Shown: positions 47,402 through 56,593, counted from the first letter of the stretch. The stretch: 64,000 bases of DNA from Nitrosospira sp. NpAV (GCF_000832065.1 NZ_JXQM01000013.1:62001-126000), one strand, 5' to 3'. Numbers and translations are program-made. Notes: generated by a model from the letters alone, not told the origin.

Positions 47402-48823
47402 CTAGAACCCCGAAGGATAAGTTTCATCCATTTCCCCTGGCCTTGGATGAACGAATGAGGGCAATGGTTCCAGTGCTTGCGTTTCGTCGATATGGATCAT
47501 GAAATCAAATTGCCGTGGCAGGGATGTATGGAAATAATGACTCATGCGCTCGGTTTCGGGTCGATAAATGACGCCGATAGCCCGCTGTAGTCTTTCGTCC
47601 GCCAGCATGCCAATTGCTTCGTTTTTGCCTCTCAGGTCAATGTAGAAACGCTTCTTTTCGAGCCGTGAGAAAACTTCTTCATAGCTGCCGGGCAACGGCT
47701 CACGGATCGCCTTGGTTTCCGCTGGTCCATCCCAGTCCGACGCTGCCGTCACCGTACCGCGGCTGGTCGAAAAACCGATACGAAGCGCTTTGTTCGCGTA
47801 TTTATCATTGACCAGTTGGCCGATGTTAATCTCGCCGCGACGTCCCATCTGGGTTGCCGCTGCATTACCCAAATGAGAATTATGGGCCCAAACAACGATT
47901 CTCGCCTTCCGTCCCAGTCGGGCGCCGAGGTGCGCAGCAAGCTTCTCCAGCGTTTCGAACATATGCCGGTCTCTCAGATTCCAGGTGTTGGGCCGGCCTC
48001 TGAACAGAGCGCGATAATATTCCTCGGCATTCTTTACCAATTCGGCATTTTGCTGCGCCGAAAAATATTCATTTCCGGCAAAAATACCGTCCCTTTCCAT
48101 ATAGACACGCGCTTTTTGTTGGAGTCGTATAAGTTGGGTGATGACTTCCTGCTCGCATGAATCCCATCTACCAGAGGCAATGGCATAGCCATATGCCTGA
48201 GGATCATTGATAAACTGGCCAAAGCACGCATAGCGTCCCCGTGCGGCTTCCGCTTCTTTTGGGTCGATCTTGTCCAGGTACCCCAGCACTGCCTCCATGG
48301 AGGTTGTCATGCTATACAAGTCAAGACCGTAGAAACCGGGGTATTCCGTGGGCCGCGGCTGTCCCACTTGCGCTTTCCGGCCTTCTCCGCCCTTAAGACC
48401 TCTGTTCTCTTCGTTGAAATGATGCAGCCACTCGACAAACGCCTGAATTTCGATGTTACGCCACATCCAGGTGGGAAACCGTTCAAAGTCCGACAAAGCC
48501 GCGTCTGCGTCCATATCATCCGACTGGCCCAACACATAGCGGTTAACCCGGTAAGCATCCGGCCAATCGGCTTCAACGGCAATGGCGTCAAAACCTTCCT
48601 CCATGATGAGACGCCGGGTAATTTCAGCGCGAATCCGGTAAAACTCCGCCGTGCCATGAGTGGCTTCACCGATGAGGACGAATATTTTTCCCTCGGTGCT
48701 TCCTGAAGCATCCCCCTGGACGGCCTGTATTATCGCGTCGTAATCACTATCGATACCTAGCAGGGACTGAGCTTGCCTTTCCAGCGCAACCATCAACTTA
48801 TGATCCGGATTGAAATCAGACAT
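47402..48823 (-). CDS. Erythromycin-esterase-family protein
   Basis: A 473-residue member of the Ere family (Pfam erythro_esteras type). The active-site region reads IGEATHGTAEFYRIRAEITRRLIMEEGFDAIAVEADWPDAYRVNRYV, here spread over about 50-100, with further HNSHLGNAAAT near 320. True macrolide esterases are a small part of this family; most chromosomal members have no known substrate. It is the third gene of a tight set with a phosphoribosyltransferase and a dienelactone-hydrolase-like gene, all minus strand, which recur together in many proteobacteria. The start at 48823 is preceded by GGAGGAT. Confidence 0.88.
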   Translation of the reverse strand: MSDFNPDHKLMVALERQAQSLLGIDSDYDAIIQAVQGDASGSTEGKIFVLIGEATHGTAEFYRIRAEITRRLIMEEGFDAIAVEADWPDAYRVNRYVLGQSDDMDADAALSDFERFPTWMWRNIEIQAFVEWLHHFNEENRGLKGGEGRKAQVGQPRPTEYPGFYGLDLYSMTTSMEAVLGYLDKIDPKEAEAARGRYACFGQFINDPQAYGYAIASGRWDSCEQEVITQLIRLQQKARVYMERDGIFAGNEYFSAQQNAELVKNAEEYYRALFRGRPNTWNLRDRHMFETLEKLAAHLGARLGRKARIVVWAHNSHLGNAAATQMGRRGEINIGQLVNDKYANKALRIGFSTSRGTVTAASDWDGPAETKAIREPLPGSYEEVFSRLEKKRFYIDLRGKNEAIGMLADERLQRAIGVIYRPETERMSHYFHTSLPRQFDFMIHIDETQALEPLPSFVHPRPGEMDETYPSGF

Positions 48824-48887
48824 ACCATCCTCCTCCACTTATTCCGGGAAAAAACCGGTGCCAGCGGATAACTTATGGCTCTGGGGA

Positions 48888-49559
48888 CTATAGGGTTCTG
48901 CCGGGGTTTTTGGCGGCATGGTTCAAAAGAGCCAGCACTTCATTATCCGAGGTCTGGGAAAAATCGCCGTACCATTGTCCGACACCATAAAAAGGCTCTG
49001 GCATGTGCAGGCATATAAGCTCATCCGCTTCTTTCTCGATTTTGCCGCAGGTGGAGACCGCGCCAACCGGAACAGCCACAATGATACGTGCAGCGCCCGA
49101 ATGGCGAAGGGACGCAATCGCAACCCGCATGGTCGCGCCTGTGGCAAGGCCATCGTCGACGATAATGATGGTTTTTCCCTCTAAATCGGGCGGCGGCTTC
49201 CCCTGGCGGTAGAGCGCGTTTCGTCTTTCCAGCTCTGCCCGCTCCCTGGCGATGATGCCATCAATAACGGTCTGATCAATATTCAGAAGATCGATAATAT
49301 CCTGATTGAGAACACGGATATTTTCTCCCGCCAGCGCACCCAGCGCCAGTTCTTCTTGTCCCGGCACACCAAGCTTGCGGACTAGCCACAGATCGAGTGG
49401 TGCAGACAGGGCTTTTGCCACTTCATAAGCCACCGGGACGCCGCCCCGCGGCAGTGCGAGAATGAAAATATCGTTTCTGCCGGCATAACCGGATAATGCA
49501 TCCGCTAGGAACTTCCCCGCTTCCGTTCTGTTTGCGAAACGGTGAAAAGTGGCCGCCAT
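48888..49559 (-). CDS. Stand-alone phosphoribosyltransferase-domain protein
   Basis: A 223-residue type I PRTase. The PRPP loop is clear: [24 protein letters not shown] (about 130-150). The N-terminus has [12 protein letters not shown] and [15 protein letters not shown], as in the comF/Pyr-like group found next to dienelactone hydrolases. No salvage substrate can be assigned. It begins 15 bases after the hydrolase stop and leads to the Ere-type gene, so the three are one transcription unit. Confidence 0.9.
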   Translation of the reverse strand: MAATFHRFANRTEAGKFLADALSGYAGRNDIFILALPRGGVPVAYEVAKALSAPLDLWLVRKLGVPGQEELALGALAGENIRVLNQDIIDLLNIDQTVIDGIIARERAELERRNALYRQGKPPPDLEGKTIIIVDDGLATGATMRVAIASLRHSGAARIIVAVPVGAVSTCGKIEKEADELICLHMPEPFYGVGQWYGDFSQTSDNEVLALLNHAAKNPGRTL

Positions 49560-49574
49560 TGGATAGGTCCCCTG

Positions 49575-50246
49575 CTAATTCAAATGATCGCGAAACCACT
49601 GGGCCGCTAGGAGTGCGGCTGCTTCAAGCGTACCGGGCTCTTCGAACAGATGCGTGGCGTTTGGCACAATTTCCAGTCTTGACTGGGCATTGAGCCGTGC
49701 TAACGCCCATTTATTGAGGTCCAGAACCTGGAAATCGTTTCCCCCCACGATAAGCAGCACAGGCACTGTGACTTTCGCCAGATAATCCGCGGCAAGATCC
49801 GGCCTGCCACCACGTGAAACGACAGCCATGATATTTTGTGGACGTCGCGCCGCCGCAATCAAAGCGGCGCCGGCACCGGTACTGGCACCAAACCAGCCGA
49901 TCTTGAAACGGTTCGTCTGAGCTTGGCTTTGCAGCCATGCCGCAACATCAACCAACCTGTCCGCCAGCATTGGAATATCGAAGCGCAGATGCCGTGTCCG
50001 CAAATCGATGGTCTCTTCCTCCTCCGTCAGGAGATCGGCAAGGAGTGTTGCAAACCCATATCCGTTCAGCGTTTCCGCGACATAACGGTTCCGGGTGCTA
50101 TGCCGACTGCTGCCGCTCCCATGGGCGAATGCAATAATGCCTTGCGCGCCCGCAGGCACGGCCAAATCCGCACTCAACACCACGCCACCCGCCGGTATGC
50201 GTAAAGCCGTAGGCTCGGGAAGACGGTGTAGCGGTCGGACGGGCAT
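49575..50246 (-). CDS. Dienelactone-hydrolase-like alpha/beta hydrolase
   Basis: About 223 residues from the Met at 50246, which has GGAAG upstream. The hydrolase signatures are GIIAFAHGSGSSRHS (oxyanion region), IGWFGASTGAGAALIAAA with nucleophile Ser in GASTG, an Asp near IVGGNDFQVLDLN and His in NATHLFEEPG. It belongs to the dienelactone-hydrolase family often found with, or fused to, the phosphoribosyltransferase that follows. The native ester is unknown. An N-terminal extension to 50369 is possible. Confidence 0.88.
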   Translation of the reverse strand: MPVRPLHRLPEPTALRIPAGGVVLSADLAVPAGAQGIIAFAHGSGSSRHSTRNRYVAETLNGYGFATLLADLLTEEEETIDLRTRHLRFDIPMLADRLVDVAAWLQSQAQTNRFKIGWFGASTGAGAALIAAARRPQNIMAVVSRGGRPDLAADYLAKVTVPVLLIVGGNDFQVLDLNKWALARLNAQSRLEIVPNATHLFEEPGTLEAAALLAAQWFRDHLN

Positions 50247-50517
50247 AGGACTTCCAATTTTATGCAACAGGCCGGACAGAGTATCGAAACGGGCACCAGC
50301 GGGCTGCGTTTTACCAAACGAAATAACTTTGATGGAAGCTTCGGGCGATTTCCGTGCGATTCCGAACATAGCTGCATGTTTCCTATTGCGGGATCGGCGC
50401 TACGTCGCCCGATTGATTGCCCAGTATGGAAAAATTACGGAAATTGTCATTCCCTCGTACTATTATGTAAAAACGATACCGATTTCTTTCTCAACTTTTA
50501 TAGGGAGCAGGTAAAAA

Positions 50518-52080
50518 ATGAAAACAATTTACCGGATTTACCCGGCAATAGGAGTCGCCCGGATAGGAAACAGCGAGACCGGCTATTTCCTGGGTCCGGA
50601 ATCTCCGGGTATCGTTCCAGACGGACCCTATCGTGATAGTTCATCGGGAAAAATAAAACCACAAGGTGTCCGCTTCAGAGTCTATAAATTCACCCGGGAT
50701 GAGTTTGGTAAGGAAACGCTGGACAACGAGGTTATACCGGATAACAAGACAAAAATTACTTGGAGCGTTCATCTCGTCAATCGCAAAGCGGCGGGAGGGA
50801 ATTTCCCCCCGGGAGGTCCGTCTTCTTCCTTGCGGAACGCTGATTACGATCGTGCCGGACTAGTCGTGGATGCTTCATTAAAGTCAATATCCGGAAAAAA
50901 CAAAACTGCCTTGCCGCTCAGTGGAGAAATTAACTTCATAAGAAATGGCAACATCGAGGGGAGCGAAAAAGTTACGCTGGGACGGCTACTGACCGACGAA
51001 AAAGGACGCCTCATCGTTGTTGGCGGACCCGGTAAATCAGGCTCGCCCATCGGCCGGGGCCTGGACAGTTTCGCGAACAATGATGGCTGGTATGACGGCG
51101 TTTCCGATGGCCCGGTAAGCGCCGTGGTGGAAGTCAATAATGAAGCGCCCGTCACGGCGGAAGGGGGTGCGTGGGCTGTCGTAGCTCCGCCATCATATGC
51201 ACCGGGCATTGAAAATGTCACGACCTGGTACGACCAGGCACTCAATGTCGCGGCGAGGAATTTCTCGCCGCGTCTCATAGTAAACGTACCGTCATTCACA
51301 CGCGATATCTATCCCATCCTGAAGCGAACGGTAATGCTGCATTGGGTGGTGGAGCAGAAAAATCGTCACCATGGCACAACCGGCAATTTTCTGAATGTGG
51401 CAAGACTAAGCAAATTGGCGGACAAGACCGAAAACGGAAAATCCGCACGTGAAACAGTCTTCCGATGGCTGATGAAACCTAATACGCACGTCGATCCCAA
51501 TACGCCTCCGCCACAACTGCCGCCGGCCATGCCAAAAGTGAATAGCGGCCTCGATCCTGACAACCCCGAGCAAGGCGAGTACACCGCACTGACGGAATAT
51601 CAATACGCCATGATGGAAAAATGGTCGCAGGGCAATTTTGATCCCGACTGGACGGCTGAACCGGTACCCGTTCCGCTTGATGAGTTGCCGCTGGAACAAA
51701 GACCCGATGCCCTGACGCGAGCGTCGCTGGAAGGCTGCATTGGCGCACCGTTCTTTCCAGGTATTGAAGTGACATACGTTATCGCTCAAGCTGCAACTTA
51801 CGAAGGATCATTTCGAATCAAGCACACCCTCCCACCCGGTTTCCTGACCGAGCGCATGGCGTTGCCGTGGCAGGCCGACTTTCTCGCTTGCGGCGAACTA
51901 TGGTGGCCCGCCCAGCGCCCTGTCGACGTCGTTACCGCATCAGGAGAAATTCAGTCATTCTCGCGGGGCATACAAGACTACGGCGATATGGTCCGATGGT
52001 GGACGGAGCTTGGCTTTATTGTAAAGAAGGGCGAGAAGTTTGTTGAGGACGAGCGTAATCCCATCGAGGGTCAAGTTTGA
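50518..52080 (+). CDS. LodA/GoxA-like quinoprotein amino-acid oxidase
   Basis: A 520-residue protein of the LodA family (L-lysine epsilon-oxidase/glycine oxidase type). The N-terminal signature IYPAIGVARIGNSETGYFLGPE and VEVNNEAPVTAEGGAWAV support it. The Cys that becomes cysteine tryptophylquinone is in LEGCIGAPFFPGIE (Cys407), and nearby Trp candidates are PWQADF and ELWWPAQRP. These enzymes oxidise amino acids, releasing H2O2. Cofactor maturation needs a LodB flavoprotein in the known cases, yet none is adjacent. It is shorter than the classic LodA (about 700 residues). It is tail-to-tail with glrR. Confidence 0.85.
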   Translation: MKTIYRIYPAIGVARIGNSETGYFLGPESPGIVPDGPYRDSSSGKIKPQGVRFRVYKFTRDEFGKETLDNEVIPDNKTKITWSVHLVNRKAAGGNFPPGGPSSSLRNADYDRAGLVVDASLKSISGKNKTALPLSGEINFIRNGNIEGSEKVTLGRLLTDEKGRLIVVGGPGKSGSPIGRGLDSFANNDGWYDGVSDGPVSAVVEVNNEAPVTAEGGAWAVVAPPSYAPGIENVTTWYDQALNVAARNFSPRLIVNVPSFTRDIYPILKRTVMLHWVVEQKNRHHGTTGNFLNVARLSKLADKTENGKSARETVFRWLMKPNTHVDPNTPPPQLPPAMPKVNSGLDPDNPEQGEYTALTEYQYAMMEKWSQGNFDPDWTAEPVPVPLDELPLEQRPDALTRASLEGCIGAPFFPGIEVTYVIAQAATYEGSFRIKHTLPPGFLTERMALPWQADFLACGELWWPAQRPVDVVTASGEIQSFSRGIQDYGDMVRWWTELGFIVKKGEKFVEDERNPIEGQV

Positions 52081-52081
52081 A

Positions 52082-53455
52082 TCAACCCTGCGGCTGTTTG
52101 AAAACGGAGGGGTCGAGCTGATATCTTTGAAGAAGTTTGTAGAATTCAGTGCGATTGCGTTTGGCGAGGCGCGCAGCCTGAGTCACATTGCCGCCCGTGA
52201 TTTTCAGCACGCGAACCAGATAATCTCTCTCGAAACTCTTGCGCGCGTCCTCGAAAGATACGAGTTGCTCCTCCTCCTTGTGCATGGCATCGTATACCAA
52301 TACCGGCGAAATCAAGGGGGCGGTACTCAAGGCCACGCACTGCTCCACAACATTCATAAGCTGCCTCACATTACCAGGCCATGAGGCACTAACCAGCATT
52401 TCCATTGCCTCGGGAGAAAACCCATTAATACTTTTATCGTATTTCGCTGAAAATATGCCAAGAAAATGATTCACCAGCAAAGGAATATCCTCACGCCGCT
52501 GGGACAAGACAGGGATGGTTAACGCTACGACATCCAATCTGTAGTAAAGATCTTCTCGAAAACTGCCGTTAGCGATTTCGGCCTTGAGATCACGGTGAGT
52601 TGCGGAAATGATACGGACATCCACAGGGATGGTCTGCATGGATCCAACCGGGCGCACTTGCCTTTCCTGGAGAACACGCAATAATTTAACCTGAAGCAAC
52701 AGTGGCATGTCCCCGATTTCATCCAGGAACAGCGTTCCCCTTTCCGCTAATTGCAACAAGCCTTTGTGATCCCTTACCGCCCCTGTGAATGCCCCCTTGA
52801 CATGTCCGAACAATTCGGATTCCAATAGTTGTTCCGGAATTGCCGCGCAATTTATCGCCACAAATGGGTAATGGCGACGTTTGGAGGCTTCATGTATGGC
52901 GTGAGCGAACAATTCCTTGCCGACACCGCTCTCGCCATAAATTAGCACACTTGCATCCCCTTCCGCCACCAGTCCCGCCTTGGTGAGGAGATCCTCCATC
53001 ACCGCGCTTTGCGTAATGATACCTTTGGACCAGGATGCCTTTGACATATCGTTTTGTCCCGCCGCGCCGGGGACATACCTGAGAGCCTGGCTGATATTGG
53101 CCAGCAGCGTCTTACTGTCAAAAGGTTTGGCGAGATAACCGAATACACCTCGCTGAACAGCCGCGACCGCATCGGGAATAGTGCCATGTGCTGTCAGAAT
53201 TATCACTGGCAATGTGGGTAGCGTACGGTGAATTTGTTCGAATAGTGCCATTCCATCCATCCCGCTCATCTGCATATCGCTGATGACGAGCTGCGGGCGC
53301 GACACATCCAGATAATTGAGGGCCGCCTCCGCGCTTGGCACGGCTTCCGTTTTGTAGCCAGCGGCTGTAAGCCGGATCGTGAGGAGTTCCAGGAGATCGG
53401 TATCGTCATCGACGATGAGGATTCTTGGCTTGGAATCGGAAGTATTTTTATTCAA
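52082..53455 (-). CDS. glrR: Sigma-54-dependent response regulator (GlrR/QseF type)
   Basis: A 457-residue NtrC-family activator. Receiver domain (about 10-125, phosphoacceptor Asp60 in VISDMQMSGMDG), AAA+ domain with GESGVGKELFAHAIHE and the GAFTGA loop, and a C-terminal Fis-type helix-turn-helix (VTQAARLAKRNRTEFYKLL). It should activate sigma-54 promoters when phosphorylated by the kinase upstream. The start is a TTG; an in-frame stop lies four codons upstream, so the start is fixed to a few codons. Its Shine-Dalgarno AGGA lies inside the terminal repeat of the 53463 element. Confidence 0.93.
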   Translation of the reverse strand: MNKNTSDSKPRILIVDDDTDLLELLTIRLTAAGYKTEAVPSAEAALNYLDVSRPQLVISDMQMSGMDGMALFEQIHRTLPTLPVIILTAHGTIPDAVAAVQRGVFGYLAKPFDSKTLLANISQALRYVPGAAGQNDMSKASWSKGIITQSAVMEDLLTKAGLVAEGDASVLIYGESGVGKELFAHAIHEASKRRHYPFVAINCAAIPEQLLESELFGHVKGAFTGAVRDHKGLLQLAERGTLFLDEIGDMPLLLQVKLLRVLQERQVRPVGSMQTIPVDVRIISATHRDLKAEIANGSFREDLYYRLDVVALTIPVLSQRREDIPLLVNHFLGIFSAKYDKSINGFSPEAMEMLVSASWPGNVRQLMNVVEQCVALSTAPLISPVLVYDAMHKEEEQLVSFEDARKSFERDYLVRVLKITGGNVTQAARLAKRNRTEFYKLLQRYQLDPSVFKQPQG

Positions 53456-53462
53456 TTTATTA

Positions 53463-53841
53463 TCCTAAATCCGGCAGTTGGACGGAGCAGAATGTGCGGT
53501 TTCTGAAATGCAGGGCAACGGCAGCGGCGCGGAATGGCGCGGCCCGCGGGGCGGAGCAGTGCCCTCCGCAGGAAGGGGTGTCCCCGTGGCGGGATGTGGG
53601 TGCCTCGGAACGCGGTCCGGCGTCCCCCCTCGCAGCCCGATCCCCGCTTCGCGGGGCCCCCTCGTGCGACGCTCCGGAGCACCTCCGTTCCAAGGCGTTG
53701 CAACGCTGCCATGCGCCGTAAAAACCGTGCAATCTACCCCGTAGCGGCCTCACCCAAAAGGTGCGGCTCAAATAGTATAAGCCGTTGTTATTAATCATAA
53801 CGCTAACCTAATAAATAAGCGATCAACGACCGGATTTAGGA
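53463..53841. repeat. MITE-like dispersed repeat, long form, between qseG-like gene and glrR
   Basis: About 379 bp and the best preserved copy. The ends form a near-perfect inverted pair: TCCTAAATCCGGCAGTTG at the left and CAACGACCGGATTTAGGA at the right. The interior aligns with the copy at 7100-7489 over most of its length. It fills the gap exactly: the stop codon of the upstream lipoprotein gene (TGA, 53842-53844) abuts its right end, and the glrR start follows eight bases beyond its left end. It is therefore transcribed as part of the operon unless it terminates or starts transcription. Confidence 0.85.
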
Positions 53842-54396
53842 TCATAGGCCTCTGAGAATAAGATTTTTTTCCATGCTTTTAATCGCTTCAATCTGATTTT
53901 GCAGCGTTTCCACCCGTTTTTGCTCTTCTTTCAATTTTATCGATAACTCGTTTAATTTTAGCGCTGACTCATCCACGCTATTACTTAGCCGCTGCTGTTC
54001 CGCAAGCAGCGTCGCCAGTAAATTTCTGAAACTTTGCAAGCCCGTCACGGGTTTCACATCGCGTGGCCATTCGTTGAGCAGATAAAGCGCTGAATTCACG
54101 TCGCGGAAGGGAGTGTTGGGCAGAATGAGAAGTAATATCAATCTCGCCCGGTTTGCCTCACTTTTATTCTGTACAAAATTTTGCTTTACCTTATCGTACA
54201 CGCGAGCGAGTTCCGCCGGCGGCTGCTTGCGCAAGGAATCGTAATATTGCATCAGATCTTCCATTTGACCGATTACGATCAAGTCGGACAGCAATAGCCC
54301 CCCAGGTTGCTGATTTTCAGGGATGGCGGTACAGGCGGTTAGCAACGTCAGTATCACCACCGGTAGAATCCGGAATTTCTGGTATGCGTTACTCAT
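53842..54396 (-). CDS. qseG: QseG/YfhG-like lipoprotein of the sensor operon
   Basis: A 184-residue lipoprotein (lipobox LLTAC, Cys about 22). The mature chain is helical with a C-terminal coiled coil (LNELSIKLKEEQKRVETLQNQIEAIKSMEKN). Position and size match QseG/YfhG, the outer-membrane lipoprotein encoded between the kinase and the regulator of the GlrK-GlrR system and needed for kinase control in enterobacteria. Sequence identity to QseG cannot be judged by eye. Its ATG overlaps the kinase stop as ATGA. Confidence 0.75.
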   Translation of the reverse strand: MSNAYQKFRILPVVILTLLTACTAIPENQQPGGLLLSDLIVIGQMEDLMQYYDSLRKQPPAELARVYDKVKQNFVQNKSEANRARLILLLILPNTPFRDVNSALYLLNEWPRDVKPVTGLQSFRNLLATLLAEQQRLSNSVDESALKLNELSIKLKEEQKRVETLQNQIEAIKSMEKNLILRGL

Positions 54397-55907
54397 AAGG
54401 TTCCTTCCGGGTCACGGATCGGCAGGGTAAGACGAAAATGGGCGCCATTGACATTAACAACCGGTTGCATCAGCTCTATATTCCCTCCGTGCGCGAGCGC
54501 GTATTCGCGCGCGATGGATAACCCCAGTCCCGTTCCCTTTATATGACTGTCGAGTACCTGCCGCCCCTGATAGAAAGGCTCGAATACCTTTTCGCGATCC
54601 GCCTCGTCAACACCGGCGCCGGCATCCAGGATATCGAATTGCACCGTCTCGTCTACCTTGCTTGTCCAGATTTTTATGCACCCGCCAGGAGGAGAGAACT
54701 TAATTGCGTTCGATAACAGATTATCCACAATAACTTTAATTTTTTGTTTATCACAGTCAATTATCAACTCCGGGCAGGAGACCTCGATTTTCAAGCCCTT
54801 ACTCATGGTGATAAGGTTCTGATCTTGTAATACGGTATCCAGAATTTTCGCCAGATTCGCCTGACGTTTCACCAGTGCGGCTTTCTCCGTCTGGAGCGCG
54901 CTGTAGCTCAGCAAATCCTCGATACGCCGCTGTAATTGTACGCTGTTGCTGTACAGGATATTCGCGATACGCTGCTGTTCTTCGGTCAATTCTCCCACCA
55001 CGCCTTCCGCAAGCAGGTCGGCACCTTCGCGCATGGCGGTGAGCGGTGTCTTGAGTTCGTGAGAAACGTGCTGTAGAAACCGGGTTTTCTGCTCTTCCAG
55101 TTTCAGCAACCGACGGCGCAACCAGTCCAGGCGTTCGCCGAGATACCTTAAATCCTGAGGACCGTCCACTCTTATCGCTTTAAACAGCGCACCTTCCCCC
55201 ATGGTACGAATCGCTTCGTCAATCTGGCGTATTGGATGCGCAATCCGCAGTGAAAAGATGAATGCGAGGAGAATCGCGAACGGAATCAAGGCAAGCAGCT
55301 GCCATCCGACGGTAAAGCGGGCATCCCCCGCCATATCCTGCATTTCGCCTACCTCACGTTCAATCAACGCATAACCGACCGCCGAAAAGGTTCGCGCCGA
55401 ATCCCGCAGGGGCACGAATTTGCCAACCAGATCGCGCAGCTCTTCCGGTGACTTTTCTCTGGCCGATACGTTACCGAAAATAGATATCTCCAATAGTTGC
55501 ATTTGCTCCAGCAATTGTTTTTGTTCAGTATGCAGGGAAAGCTCAAAAAGATTGGCTGAGGCGCTTTCGAACTTCTCATGTGCCCTGAAGTAATTTTCGA
55601 GCAGGGACGTATCGCCAAGGATGTGTGTTTGCCGCACAGCACGTTCCATGGCTGCAATTTCATCCGCCAGGACACGGCTGCCGTGCGCAATTTGCGCCGC
55701 CTGGTATACGGCCCTGCGGCTTTGATCCGCCAACCGGTCAATGGAGAATGCGCTATTGACGAGAGCGATGATAAGCGGCAAGCCCACCAGCGCAAATCCG
55801 AACAGAATCAATTTCAGGAAGGATTTTGGCTTCTTGCGCCGCATCCGTGAAATGGAAGTAGCGCCAATACCACCCTCCTGCTTTACGGTATCTCCATCAA
55901 CAACCAT
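54393..55907 (-). CDS. glrK: Sensor histidine kinase (GlrK/QseE type)
   Basis: A 504-residue kinase with two transmembrane segments (about 31-53 and 197-220) around a periplasmic helical domain of about 145 residues. HAMP follows, then HisKA with the phosphoacceptor His283 in HVSHELKTPLTAM and HATPase with DNLLSNAIKFSP, DAGAGV and GTGLGLSIA. The gene order kinase-lipoprotein-sigma-54 regulator is that of GlrK-QseG-GlrR, which senses envelope-related signals. AAAGGA ahead of the ATG is a good ribosome site. A short copy of the repeat lies 46 bases upstream. Confidence 0.88.
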   Translation of the reverse strand: MVVDGDTVKQEGGIGATSISRMRRKKPKSFLKLILFGFALVGLPLIIALVNSAFSIDRLADQSRRAVYQAAQIAHGSRVLADEIAAMERAVRQTHILGDTSLLENYFRAHEKFESASANLFELSLHTEQKQLLEQMQLLEISIFGNVSAREKSPEELRDLVGKFVPLRDSARTFSAVGYALIEREVGEMQDMAGDARFTVGWQLLALIPFAILLAFIFSLRIAHPIRQIDEAIRTMGEGALFKAIRVDGPQDLRYLGERLDWLRRRLLKLEEQKTRFLQHVSHELKTPLTAMREGADLLAEGVVGELTEEQQRIANILYSNSVQLQRRIEDLLSYSALQTEKAALVKRQANLAKILDTVLQDQNLITMSKGLKIEVSCPELIIDCDKQKIKVIVDNLLSNAIKFSPPGGCIKIWTSKVDETVQFDILDAGAGVDEADREKVFEPFYQGRQVLDSHIKGTGLGLSIAREYALAHGGNIELMQPVVNVNGAHFRLTLPIRDPEGTL

Positions 55908-55953
55908 TTTTATCCTTTGATTGGCGACTTGCCAAGGCCGATACCTGAATCCA

Positions 55954-56110
55954 TTCTAAATCCGACGAGCGGGCGGGATGAAGTGTGCGATATTTTGGCT
56001 GCGGGGCAAGGCGCAACGATGTGAAATGGCTTGTTATATTCCATGACGTTGCAAATGCAGCCATGTGCCACAAAACTGTGCACATCATTCCCCTAATACC
56101 GGATTTAGGA
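55954..56110. repeat. MITE-like dispersed repeat, short form, upstream of glrK
   Basis: About 157 bp. Left end TTCTAAATCCGACGAGC, right end ATACCGGATTTAGGA. The arms are each other's imperfect reverse complement over most of their length, so the whole element could fold into one long hairpin. Compared with the copies at 7100 and 53463 it lacks the GC-rich centre of about 200 bp but keeps both arms, for example GGCAAGGCGCAACGA and TGCAGCCATGTGC. This makes it the minimal, probably ancestral or internally deleted, form. Confidence 0.8.
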
Positions 56111-56218
56111 CCATATGCGATTATCTCTAGATTATGCCGATAATTCAGAAAATCTGAATAGTCTTATTGGCACAGAACTTCGTGTCGCGGCGTTCATCCA
56201 GATTTGGAGCGGGTAAGT

Positions 56219-56593
56219 CTATGGCGTTGAAGCAATGTAGGGCTTGCAATAATGCTTGGAAGGAAATTCCTTGTTCCTTCGCGAATTGACAATAACATCA
56301 CCGCCGTTTTTTACGCACTCCCGCATCGAATTGTTCAGACTGGCATAATGCTCGTTTGGCTCTGTATTTTTTGAAACCGGTGGTACTTTCTCCCGGATTT
56401 TGACGCACGCCGCCACTTCATCTCCGGCGGGAGAAATATCTTTTGTAGGTGGTAATGCACATAATTTACATGGATTACCCGGACACAGGCATCCGCTACA
56501 TTGCGCATGCGCTGCGGTGGTGGATATTCCCAGCAGCGATGCGAGGACAAGCGGGCTGATCAGCCGCAACATATCGATTGACTTCATCTTCAT
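56219..56593 (-). CDS. Small Cys-rich exported protein, hypothetical
   Basis: A 124-residue protein. A signal peptide (about 10-30) ends AHA. The mature N-terminus is strikingly rich in cysteine: QCSGCLCPGNPCKLCALPP, five Cys in 14 residues, with four further Cys spread over the rest (ACVK, MRECVK, HYCKPY). It could bind metal or be disulfide-rich. No family is recognised. GGAGG lies close to the ATG at 56593; the Met at 56587 has the better spacing. Confidence 0.65.
   Translation of the reverse strand: MKMKSIDMLRLISPLVLASLLGISTTAAHAQCSGCLCPGNPCKLCALPPTKDISPAGDEVAACVKIREKVPPVSKNTEPNEHYASLNNSMRECVKNGGDVIVNSRRNKEFPSKHYCKPYIASTP

Noticed and set aside
56165-56182. Sigma-54-like element TGGCAC-N5-TTCG
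   Set aside because: The -12 GC is not matched and no plus-strand gene follows.
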